Origin: Dipetalonema caudispina | Taxonomy: Eukaryota > Nematoda > Chromadorea > Rhabditida > Onchocercidae | Direction: 5' to 3' | Length of the DNA: 64,000 nucleotides | Assembly: GCA_013365325.1 (NCBI GenBank) | Contig: JABVXV010000054.1 | Coordinates: 1 to 64,000, forward strand | Shown here: one piece after another, positions 38,530-49,996 of the stretch | How the letters are laid out: every line of letters starts with the position of its first letter | Numbering within the stretch: position 1 is the first letter of the stretch | The notes under the pieces: model-generated | Told to the model about the DNA's origin: nothing | Seen by the model: only the letters and a program-made list of their open reading frames with translations | The model's database searches: none | Translations under genes and position numbers: made by a program

Positions 38530-41500
38530 ATGATGCGACTTCAGTTGTTACTAATATTCCGTGACAAAATATGTTTCTCTGCTCGGCGATGGTCCGTTAA
38601 TGACTTTACGCTTCGTACGCATACCTGTGGGGAACTACGTGTAGGACATGAAAGTTTGTTCATTTTTTTTTTTTTTTTTTGTTCTTGGAAATTCGGGTTC
38701 ATTTTCGAAATTTACCAAGCATGTCTTCTTTTATGCCCTCACAGTTAAGGTAGGTTTCAGAAGAACCTCACCAATATCATTCGTTTTGCTTTCCTTAACC
38801 GAGATAAGTGGTTTGGTTCGTAAATGAGACCTGTTTTGTTTATTATAATCGAGATTGACGTCCTCATAGTTCATACTCTATATCATCCTAAAAGCCGTCC
38901 CGTATTGTTCAGGCCAAAAAGTTACTCTGTATGGATGGTTACAATTCAATCGTTTGAATCGCTTTCTCGTTTTGCGAGATGCCTATGGCTGTGTACAAGC
39001 CAGAATCCCCGAAGAAAGAAAGGATTTAGTTGAGAAAATCAAAAAGATCAACTGCGAATCTGTTTTAAAAATTGAAGGAATAGTTGTAGACAGAGGTGAA
39101 CAATATCGCAATGCAAATATGCGAACAGGGGATATTGAGGTAGATTTTGATTCCTAAAAAAAAATAACTGTAACAGTAAAGCAGTAGTTCCATCTGCAAG
39201 AGGTCTGAAATGGTTGCTTTCTTTCTGTTTAAGATTTTCGTTCTTAATCCAATCCAAACGAAGAATTCAAAACTGCACACGGTTTTCTACCTTCTCATAT
39301 CTTGGGAAGTTTCGCTGAAACTGAAAGCTTTGCAGGTATTGGTGAATAATCTTGAACTATTGAACTCTTCACCAAAAAATTATCCGCTGAATGAGTTAAC
39401 ATCAACAGAAGAAACAAAACTTCGATATCGTTTCCTAGATTTGAGAACAGAGCGAATGCAGCGAGCACTCAGGTCCTTTTCTCCACTTTTGTTCTTGAAA
39501 CAGCTGCTACATCTAAGATAAATATGGTAATTTGATTTTTTACAAATTGCTTTAAAGGCTAAGAGCGAGCGTTGTTCATGGGATGCGAAAGTATTTGATC
39601 GAAAAAGCGAATTTTATTGAGGTAATCCTTCCTAATACTAGCACTTTTATCGTACTTTCTATTTTTTGCATGAAAATGTCGCTGAAATCAGATGTTTTCC
39701 AGAGTGTGGGTAGTTTTCTTATACCTATAGCGATGACTCTAGAAAGTTTTGCACTTATAGTACGAAAGTTTCATCTTTAAGGTAGTTGAACTTCTTACAT
39801 ATATATTTCGGTGAATTGCACTTGCTTATGTATGGACTATTATCAAAAACTTGTTCAAAATATTCGATTTAGTTTCATCAATGAAGGGATAGATTTGTAG
39901 GAAAATTTTTTTTGGGAAATATCTAGGTGTAATCTAATTACGTGCTTTGTTTTGATGAACTGAAGATTTCTGAAAATGTGTTTCAACTAATATAGGTTGA
40001 AACACCAACTCTGTTTCGACGAACTCCCGGTGGTTCACATGAGTTCATTGTTCCTGCATCGAAACCAAATCTTAGGAAGTTTTATTCCTTGCCTCAAAGC
40101 CCTCAACAATTCAAGCAGTTACTGATGTGTGGTGGTATTGATAGATATTTTCAGGTAAATAAAATAAAACAATTCGTAATTTATCTTCTGAATGATGAAT
40201 ACAGTTTATGACCATTACTTGAGAAGTCGTATGTATAATAATTAATATGTTGTATTATTGAATGTAAGAGTCTGGAACCCATAGATTTTGGAAATAATTT
40301 TTTTCTAGAATAGCTGGAATATCGACTGCTGGCAAAAGATTAAAAAACGAACAATTGAGAAGCGGACCTGCAAAAACTGTTGTATTGAGAAACTTATTTG
40401 AACTTAAAAATTCGTTATTTATTTGCATTAATTTGAAATTTTTTGAAGATTGCTCGGTGTTATCGTGATGAAGGTGCAAAGTCAGATCGGCAGCCTGAAT
40501 TCACACAGGTTGACGTCGAATTATCTTTCACTGATCAAGATAATGTTATGAAATTGATAGAGAATATTATTGTGGAATCATGGCCCAAAGAACTGGTATG
40601 TACTTAGAATTAGGTACCATTCCGTAATTTTTGCAGCTGGTTAGAACGTCTATCGTTGTATTTAGGAACGAAATTTTAGAGCCAAAAATGAACATTATGA
40701 CTGAATTTCAGGATGACTTGAAGCCTTCAGCACCATTCAAACGGATGAAATATCTGAAGGCAGATCGTTTATTCGGTACAGATAAGCCCGATTTGCGCAT
40801 TCCATGGAGTATTGAAGATTGCACTTCAGAGCTTTCATTTCTCCGAAAACGTGAAATTTCAAATTTCGTTGTGAAAATTTTCATTGCCAGAAATGCGGAA
40901 GATGTTGTTAATGAGAGGAATTTGAGTGAATGGACTCGAATTTTGCAAAACAATGTATTATCACAGGTTTGCAATGTTGATTTCTTTGTTTTCCAGCGCA
41001 ATGCAAGCTTTGCATTCTCTCAGGTAGATCACTTGGTTTATGCGTGTTTCATTTCATTCCACAATCTTTAGCTGTACCTATGTATCTTTTTTTTACCAGT
41101 TTTCACGTTCTGAGAGAAAAATTTGGTATCAGGGAAGAGAAAACGTTGCTGTCATATCTTTTCATCATCAATTTCTTTTTCATTTTTGGTTCTCTATAAT
41201 AAGTGTTCATTATTATTACTTCCTAAAGTAATGAAATTTCAGAATTTCAAATTTCTGAAAGTATCGGAAAAGAATTGGTTCTCCGAAATTCGAGACGACA
41301 TCCTGGTAGAAAAATTTGACATCAAAGAGAAAGATGTTGCTGTTGTATCGTGAGTTTTTTTTTTTTTTTTTTTGATTTTTTATGGTAAATTACTTTTTAA
41401 AGCATTGTTCGTTAGTTAATGGGCTATTAGAAATCAGTATGGTTTATTTATTCCACAACTAATTTTGCTGTAATCATGGAATGATTTTACCATAAGTGAT

Positions 41501-42887
41501 AGAGGAGATAGTACTGATATAATAAAATTGTATAATCATGCTTCATTCCATAGGCACTTGATAGTATAATTTAGTTCAAGCATAAAACTAATTGGTTTTG
41601 TTTATGTGGGGAGGTGATGCCGGCGTAAGATGGACACTTGGTCAGCTGCGGCACTTGGTCGGTGAAGCGATGCATTTACGAGCTGAGCAACGTATGGAAT
41701 TTGTTTGGATAACACATTTTCCGTTGTTCACAGTTAATGCGGAAGGTCGCTTAGAAAGTGCTCATCATCCTTTTACTGCTCCTGTACCGAATGATATACA
41801 GTTACTCTACGAACCGGACAAACTTCTTTCGATTACCGGTTTCTTTTTATTTTGATAACTCAATGTGTGCTAAATAGTGATTGAATACAAATTTCAAAAG
41901 AATTTTCTGTCAATATATTGCAATAAAACTGTTCATTATATTTGTTACAAATGTTGAAATTATAGTTTCCTTATCTTTAAGTGATGAAAATGAGTGTTGC
42001 AGGTCAGCATTACGATTTGGTGTTAAATGGTGTTGAATTGGGCGGTGGTTCAATTCGAATTCATAATGAGGATGTTCAGCGACATGTATTATCTAAGATA
42101 CTTGGCGAATCATCAGAAGAACTTGTATGTTCTACGAGGGATTAATTTTTTGGTTTAATATATTCGATATATTTAATTATATAGTGACCAAGTATGGATA
42201 ATTTGTATATCGAATTGTATTGTGAATTTTTTTTGCATGCACATATGTGATTCTGTATGTATATCCGTGTTTGTTCAGTTCTCTTACAGAATCATTTTTT
42301 TTTTATAGTTATCCTAACATTTAACTTCACCGTTTATAATAGTGCTTTGATTATGGATTTTAGTATTTATTTATGTTCAGGAACATATGCTAAAAGCATT
42401 ATCTTACGGTGCTCCTCCTCACGGTGGTTTTGCAATTGGTCTTGATCGTTATATGGCTTTGCTAGTTGGACGAGGAGACTCAAGTGTGCCAATCCGAGAA
42501 GTTATCGCTTTTCCGAAAAGCAAGGAGGGCAACGATCTCATGACTAGATGTCCTGTTGAAGCTACTTCATTACAATTAAGCAGGTACAAATACCATTAAA
42601 TTTTAGTTGGTGTTTTCTGAGATATAACTTAGCAAAATTCAATCAGTCTTTGTAAGGAGACCTTATTCTTTGGCATTATGGAAAGGGTGCTTTTCCAGTG
42701 ATATGGTCTACTTAGCAAGTCAGCAATAGAAATGATATAAGTATTTCTGGTGATCCAGTTATTCTAAGCAGTGTATATTTACATATTCAGGTATGGTATC
42801 TCTGTGTCTGTGACGGATGATGTAAAGGTACCAACTGGCAAAATTATAGGAGAAGCGGACGACAAGATTCAATCATCAACACATTAA
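38530..42887 (+). CDS. dars-2: mitochondrial aspartyl-tRNA synthetase
   Basis: Twelve exons join in phase to 624 residues: 38530-38653, 38913-39139, 39336-39472, 39558-39621, 39996-40154, 40449-40595, 40712-40966, 41243-41349, 41606-41838, 42003-42124, 42381-42583, 42791-42887. It charges mitochondrial tRNA-Asp. The first 25 residues are basic with no acidic residue but one Asp ([13 protein letters not shown]...ARRW), as in a mitochondrial presequence. An OB-fold anticodon-binding domain follows ([19 protein letters not shown]). Class II motif 1 ([15 protein letters not shown]), the bacterial-type [15 protein letters not shown], motif 2 ([19 protein letters not shown]), [28 protein letters not shown] and motif 3 ([21 protein letters not shown]) are all present. 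Length matches bacterial-type AspRS. Exon 9 joins perfectly by homology and phase at 41606, but the intron before it ends TTTAT instead of AG. Confidence 0.95.
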
Positions 42888-43073
42888 CGACTCATTTTTT
42901 AGCTGAATTATTGTTCTTCCTATCCATGCAGATATGGATATTGGATATATCAAAACATTTGTATAATTGTTTAGAAATATCCTATTTTAAGTGAAATATG
43001 GATGGTTAGTCATTTGTAAAGCGGCTTATGTCAAAACATTGTTATCATTTGTTCCGTCTTAAAAACTGATGGC

Positions 43074-43079
43074 AATAAA
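43074..43079 (+). terminator. poly(A) signal of the DARS2-like gene
   Basis: AATAAA lies 187 bases after the DARS2-like stop codon. Confidence 0.5.
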
Positions 43080-45120
43080 TTGTATAGTTGAAAAATACCA
43101 ACATCGAACAGACGAACTAGCGAACTGATGGATGAACATCTTCGGCGCACTTTGGTTGAGAGGGTTATATAACCGGTTTGATAATGATTTTTCTAGGAAT
43201 TCAAATAATGCAGAAATAATTGTGCTGGTTCTGCTAAACCAGAAGGCTAAGTGTTTTAAGAATTATTCAGAATTAAATTTCAGTCGATTTTAAATGCTAG
43301 AATGACTTTGGATTTGATAAAATTTGGAGATTGAATTAAGTTTATTCGATGTACATTATTCGTTTTGGTAGAATTTATACTAAGGATTAGCTATGTTGAG
43401 AAATAAAGTTGTGCGGTTTTGACTGAATTAGAAGCTGTGATGCACAGGTAAACCATCAAAATATCGCTTATACTGTTGGAATATTTCGAAATAGGAACTG
43501 GATCGTCATAGATTGAATACGCTTATCGTTGTTTTGCTTTACATTTCTGGTTTGAATAGCATCATGACAGAACAATAGTAATTTAAACCAGTTCGAACTG
43601 GTAAAACAGATATTTCCATTTGTTTTGGATAAGAGGTGGTGGTGTGGTTGTGAAGTGGACAGGCGGACGTGAATGGACATGATTATACTACTAGAAGATT
43701 TGAAGTAGAATATGTAAGCAAGTTCAAAGAGTATTTCATAGAGAGAAATTTTGAGATCTCATTCCCATGTATTGATAAATTATTGAGATTTCAAGCTGCA
43801 ATTCCTTATCCGTTTCCTTCCATTTGAAATAGAATTCTTTGATGTGTTTTCGTTGAAATGCTTAATCTGATTAATTCTAACTAAATTACTTGATTTCGTA
43901 AAGCTTCGAATGATTTCGTGAAAGTTTAGTAAATAGGCAAAACTGTAATGATTTCTTTTTAAATAGCGTTCGCATTTACGCAATTACGCTGTCAAAAAAA
44001 GAGGAAGATAATGTCTAGCTATTTTAGTTGATAATCCAACTATTTATTTTATATAAGTAACTGATTAGAAGAGGTGAAGATTTGAATCTGACATCAGTTT
44101 TGATCACAAATACTACTGATATATATGTACATACAATTTATAATATGGCTACTTAACTGGTCATTAAAAATTAACTATAGTTCGTAATTATTGATCTTAT
44201 CTTCAACAGTGATATATTTATTCAATATCATACTGTTCAATTCTATTTTTTGAAATAGAATGTTTTGCTTATAGAGCGTTAATCATTTAATAATATAAGA
44301 TATGGTAGAAAATTAAATCATGCGAAATGTTCTACACCAATCCTGTCCTATCATTGTATCTTGTTGTACGTATGTTACTTTCAAATGCATTTCATTTATT
44401 CTTTCATTCTACTCTTTTACAGTATAAAGTTATATGAATCGGTAGAATGCAATAAAAGATGAGGTTTTTTTTCTGGTAAAAAAGAAAGAAAAATTAGCAA
44501 TTTGAAATTTATCTTTTTTTGTTTCCTTCATTCTTGTTGTAATTTTTTATCAAATTGAAATTGCTTTCCAATGGAATCTCAGATATCTTCTAATGCAAAA
44601 TATTAGATGATTCTATGGATCAGAAGATAATAATTAGAATAAGGCAATGAAGAAATGAATAGTTTAAATGATACTAATGCTAATTAGATACTAACATTTC
44701 CATTTTATGAGTACGAAGTCTAAATATATGTTTTCAACTTTTTTTTTCTTCATATCCTGAATGGTTCTTTCAAAAAATTGTTAACAATGTTATGTAACAC
44801 TATCGATTTTAAGTTGTTTTTATTTTTGTTGTTCTTAATATTTTATTAGAACTGTTCGTATTTTCAGTGATCATTTTGTAATTCCAATGTATTTTTTGTA
44901 ATTTGAAGTTTCAATAATGGAAACAATTTTTAAAAAAGAAATAAAATCACTTCTAAATCTTTTCTGTTCTTTATATGCAAATATTTTTGCAATTTTTAAA
45001 TGCCAAAATTATGAAATAAACATTGCAGAAATGATTTTTGATTTTTCCCAAAATTTTGAGGTTAACATTAAGATTGTTCTTTATTCAATTTCGATTATCC
45101 TGAAACTTATTGCTGATTCG
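43080..45120. other. intergenic stretch
   Basis: About 2 kb without supported exons. Becomes more T-rich towards the next start. Short ORFs here have no coding character. Confidence 0.5.
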
Positions 45121-45134
45121 GAGAATTTATTTAG

Positions 45135-47514
45135 ATGATATTATTGACGTTATGGTCAGCTCTTATTAGACTAATATTGCAATATCCACAAAATGCTATA
45201 AGTCAAAAATTAAGTACATCTCGAGTAACACCTTTACCCAGGTAACTTTTTATCATAGTAAAGTTTTTTAATTGTTTCTAATATTTAAGACGTTTACAAT
45301 CTAAAAGATTTACTCAATTGCATGATTTATCGTATCATAAAAAATACTTTCTAAATAAAAAAGGCTAAGAGAAAACCATCAAATCATTAAATTCTTAGTG
45401 ATAAAACTGCTGCTTTATGTAAAATTTACAGCTTACGTACAGACGATCAGGAGATGTGCTGTGGTCGATGCGCATTGCAATTGATGAATGATTTGATAGG
45501 AAGTATTGGAAAAACTGAAACATCAAATTTAATTAATATTAATTATAATAATTTCCTACTTGCAATGTCCAATGCTACTATTCTTCATCATTTCTGCAAG
45601 TTTGTTTCTTTTCTTATAATTCTAGCAATTTCATAATGAAAAATTGAGAGAATATTTTAGTTAATAAATTGAAATGTATTGTTCTTTTCTACTATTTTTA
45701 TTGATTGCTTTATTTTTTCATGTTTAATTTTATGCTTCATATTTTAAAATTTGAATTTTGGATTTAAATTTCGAAATTCAAGGCATTTAAATTTTTCGTT
45801 TGTCCTAAAAACTCGATGAAGTATTTATTTTTTGAAATTTAATGCAGATAATGACTGAGCAATAAAGTAAGGTAATAATTAAAGTAAATGAGGGGGGAAG
45901 TCATTATTTAAAAAAGTGAAACGAATTTGATCATAAGCGGAACAGTACACAGAAGATGCGCCACATAATATTCCATTATGTTTTTATTTATTTTACAATA
46001 TTTTCATTATTGATGATTTTATACATTTCGAATTCAATATTTGAGAGAATTTCATCAATTTGAACATTGCTGTTCAACATGTATTCCCAGTTATTCACGA
46101 GAAATTTTGATGGGATATTCTCAAATCATGGATCATATATGCGTTTATAATTTTAAAGGTATATATTGCGTGATATCAACAGCTGAATTTGAAATATTCT
46201 TTTCAATTTTAGTTTTCTTAATTCTTCTCTCTTTACAGCTTTAATGGGAGATCTGCAACTTTTTCATATTTAATATCTTTTATTAGTATAGTTTTCTGCT
46301 CGAGGTTCAAATTGTCTAATTATCATTTTTCATATTTTAAAAATAAATTTAAAAAAAATTATCATGCTTTAAAAGATGTAATAAATGGCTTCCTGGATAA
46401 TATTTGACTTCACTTTTTTTAATTTCATTGTAAATTGTTCTTAAATAATTTCGAAAATATCTATAAAACTCAGATATCAAAGAGAATTTTGGATGTTTGG
46501 CTCGATTGGATTCGAAAATAAGGCAGCTTTGTATACATACATGTACACCATATCAAGAAGCGTTTCATTCTATAGCGCGGAATTTTCGACACTTCATTCT
46601 AAATAGTAACGTAACTATCCTCGAAAATTACCTAAATGAATCATGCGAGTAAGTTATTTGACGATTACTTGAAATATAAAATTTATTAATGCAACATTCT
46701 TGGCTAAACGTGATGGATTAATATAAATGGTTAAAAATGTTGGTATTATAAATTCTTTGACCTGTAATTATACATCAAAAGAAAAATATATCGCATTGAA
46801 TCTGTGATCATTTTGTTAATAATGACCTTGGCTACTAAACGATTGGTTCATTTGATACAGGTCAATGATTCACTTACTTTAGACATGTCCTTTGTTCGTT
46901 GCACTGCGATGTCCCATTAATTGCGCATAATTGCGGTTATGAAATAGTTGAAAAAGTAATTGATTTAACAAAGAAATCATTCAAATCGATGAAGAAAATG
47001 TCACTCGATATAGCAGCTGTTAACAGGTCTGTTTAATTTATAGCAAATCGGATTTCTGAACTAGGATTTAAGCTTAAAAAGACAGTGATAATCAATCGAT
47101 AAATAAATATATTGTACCAATGAATGATTATTTTTCAAATAGTATCGAAAGATTAGGAAACCTATAATTTTAACCAATTTTAGGAAATATCACTTTATCA
47201 GATCTAATTTATTTGCTTGCTGAACTTTTCCTTTTGTTATTTATTAATAGAATTAAGAAGTACTTTTGAAAAATTTATGAATGAAAGAACGTATCAGAAA
47301 TAGTAATTTCAGGTGGCCGCAAGCATGTGCCGAAGTAATCACTTATAGAATACCTAAACGAAATTTAACAGCCATACAACAAACCAATTCAAATATTACA
47401 ATTCAACAATCTCAACAGATGAAACAAATTAGAACAAATGGTCAAGGAAGGCAAAAATTGATGGAATTTTTACCATTATTATTATCATTATTCATTTACT
47501 TTACATTGGAATAA
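45135..47514 (+). CDS. Cys-rich secreted protein with GPI-like tail (CPG4-like)
   Basis: Six exons join in phase to 302 residues: 45135-45241, 45432-45599, 46046-46158, 46474-46648, 46883-47026, 47313-47514. The ATG directly follows TTTATTTAG, a likely SL addition site. Residues 1-24 form a signal peptide (MILLTLWSALIRLIL...). The body carries cysteine groups spaced over about 200 residues: CCGRC at 45-49, HFCK, EHCCSTC, HICVY, FGCL, LCIHTC, ESCEHVLCSLHC and HNCGYE. This pattern resembles the chondroitin proteoglycan 4 (CPG4) domain of nematodes, which is known from eggshell and extracellular proteins; the assignment is from spacing only. A Gln/Asn-rich stretch of about 45 residues follows, then a C-terminal hydrophobic segment (FLPLLLSLFIYF) ending TLE, typical of a GPI-attachment signal. 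NAT, NVT, NES and NIT are possible glycosylation sites. The stop codon overlaps an AATAAA. Confidence 0.75.
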
Positions 47515-47515
47515 A

Positions 47516-49324
47516 TGTGAATGAAATTGAATAACTTTGTTGTTAATTGCAAAAACGAAATTTCTAGAATGTAGAATCGGCTAATTGATTGCATGTATTA
47601 ATTAATTAGTTAATTATTTGACATTCCATCAAAAGCTTCCACATAGGAACATGCCATGAAAGAATGATTTGGTATAACCATTTCAATAGTAAATTGTTAA
47701 TTATTTTCTGTTGACATTTCATTTAGTGTCAACAGGTTCGAATTTATGGATTTCTCGAAAAATACCACTGAAAAATAAGAGATATCAAGATACAAGCGTG
47801 ATTTATGATTTTTTTTTTCAAATTTTCAAAGAAATTATCTTTTATTGGGGGTTACTTAATTAAATCTTTTTTAATACTTGAAAATTAATTATTTCTATCG
47901 CATTTTGACTTATTTAAATGTTATAGGATGAATGAATTATACCAAAAAATATGAAGAATACTTGGATATTCAATTTGATAATTTCTTGATGCATTTAAGA
48001 TTTAATTGAATTGAGCTGCCCATAACAGGTTCATGATCGATCATTGATTGATACGATCCTTTTTAGCTTTTTGTTCAGATGCTTTTTTGTTCATCTGTTG
48101 CTATGAATGCAGGAAAGAAAATCTTTTTGCAATTTATTGATCTTAAAATGGTATCGAAAGGACATTTTCTCTCTTTTAACCTTGCTGAAGCAATCATTAA
48201 CAATATCCTCGCTAAATTTATTCAAATATAAACCTCATTTATGACTTTTCACGTCAAATTTCAAGAGTAGATTGATAGTTGTTAATACTAAACTCATTTT
48301 TGATTTTTTTTTTCGTTTTTTTTTTTCTTGAAAATATGACAATGAGATAACTGCTGAAATAGAAAAACTTAAAGGAGGAATATTTTCCAGAGAAAAAAAA
48401 TGTTCTTTATTTGAAATTAAAGGCTTAAAATAATATTACCAATAACGGATGTTATGAACTTGTTAGGATAATAAAACTAATATTAGTACAAGAAAATTGA
48501 CAGAAATTTAAAATTTCCAAATGATTCCATCCCACTAATAACAATGTCAAACAAGTCTATCAAAGTTTCGTTTACAATAATGGGATTTTCCATTTATATT
48601 TGAAATTCCAAAGATTCGCTCAATTATACAATTATCGGAATTTGCAAGGGTTTCAATTCCACTCCTTTAGCGGATATTTTCACCTCATTAACGATTTAAA
48701 TAAGCACCGATTGCTTGGCAAAATGATTGTAAAATAAAATACTTCATGGTTTAGTGGTGGTCGAATAATTACGATTACAATAAACTGTAGTTAAAATTCA
48801 AATACCAAAAAGAATGTCCATGAAATAATTTTAATTTATCCTTGAAATTGATAAAGCCAAACTGAAAGTCATCTTTAAAATGTGTCACATAAAATTATTT
48901 ATGTATGTCATCATTTTTCGTGAAAAAAAAAAAATTCAGTTTGATTGCTAAGTTTTCATTCTTTGCTCTGTGATACGAATCATCTCACAATTTTCAAGGT
49001 TGCTAAATTTTGTAAATTTAAAGAATGATAGTATTTACGTTATGCTTCTTTATTTGTTGACGTCCTCTGTTGACACATTTTCTTTGCATAGGATATCAGT
49101 GAAATATTCTTTTTTTACGAAATTTCAAACCAAAAATTTAATATTGAGAAATAATTTTCGAATACTTAAAAATTTTCACAAGTTTAAAATAAGTTTTACA
49201 TATTTATTTATTTACTGAAGAAGTTCAGATTATTCTTCAATTTTTATTCTCAAAATTGCAAACCATAATTATATTTGAATTTTTATACTAATTAAAAATT
49301 ATGCAATTTCAAATTTGAATTTAC
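47516..49324. other. intergenic stretch
   Basis: About 1.8 kb, AT-rich, no supported exon on either strand. Confidence 0.5.
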
Positions 49325-49580
49325 CTGAACTACGTAACAAGCGGTAAAATATTTCTGATTCAATCTTGACCGAAACATTTCAATTCTTTTATTTGCATAA
49401 ATACGAATTAACTGAACTGTATCCCCGTGCAGAGATTTAGCATTAGTAATGTAAGTAGCAGTTGCAGCAGTAATAGCGCGGCTTTGAAAGTTTAATTTAG
49501 ACGAAGGACACGAATTCCATCGTCCATTTGAGAATTGAATTTTGTAAGCGCTCATCCTTTTCAACGCCTCTTGCAAGTAA
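49325..49580 (-). CDS. isolated exon, unknown protein
   Basis: An 85-codon open exon on the minus strand starts after a good acceptor (CTAATAG) and ends at a good donor (CAG|GTAAATT), entering in phase 2 and leaving in phase 0. The encoded segment runs from YLQEALKRMSAYKIQF to KYFTACYVVQ, is basic, has two cysteines and balanced amino-acid use unlike the surrounding AT-rich chance ORFs. I do not recognise the family. No partner exon was found: 5' exons would have to lie inside the plus-strand C-tripleX gene or start at the internal ATG near 49552, and 3' exons in the gap to the left. It may belong to a gene with long introns, a gene fragment or a pseudogene. Confidence 0.4.
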
Positions 49581-49984
49581 CTATTAGTCGTATTTTGATA
49601 TATAAATGTCTAAATTGAAGAGATCTTTAAGATTTAAAATTTTTTTCTATCTCTTTTTTTTGTTGTTGAATTAGGTGAACAAATTACTTCACTAATCAAA
49701 ATGTTTCTCAATCAAACTTACTAGAAATTTGAAACTTCAGAATTTTTTTTTGCAATTGTTTTAGTTTGAAATATTTCAAGTCAACTGATTTGGAAAACTA
49801 TTAGCTTGATACCATTGAAATTAGAATTTTCATAATTTTCAACTTTCAGTTTTTGTTTTTATTTCAGGTATCAAAAAAAAAAAGTTTACTTTGGATTTAT
49901 TTTCTTCGAGTGGAATAGTTAAGATTTATTGTATACAATTATTTTCTTAAATGTAATATGTTTTTGTTATTCTTATTATTGAAA

Positions 49985-49994
49985 TAATTATCAG
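49985..49994 (+). promoter_or_regulatory. probable trans-splice acceptor of the C-tripleX gene
   Basis: ATTATCAG ends two bases before the ATG at 49997. Confidence 0.45.
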
Positions 49995-49996
49995 GT

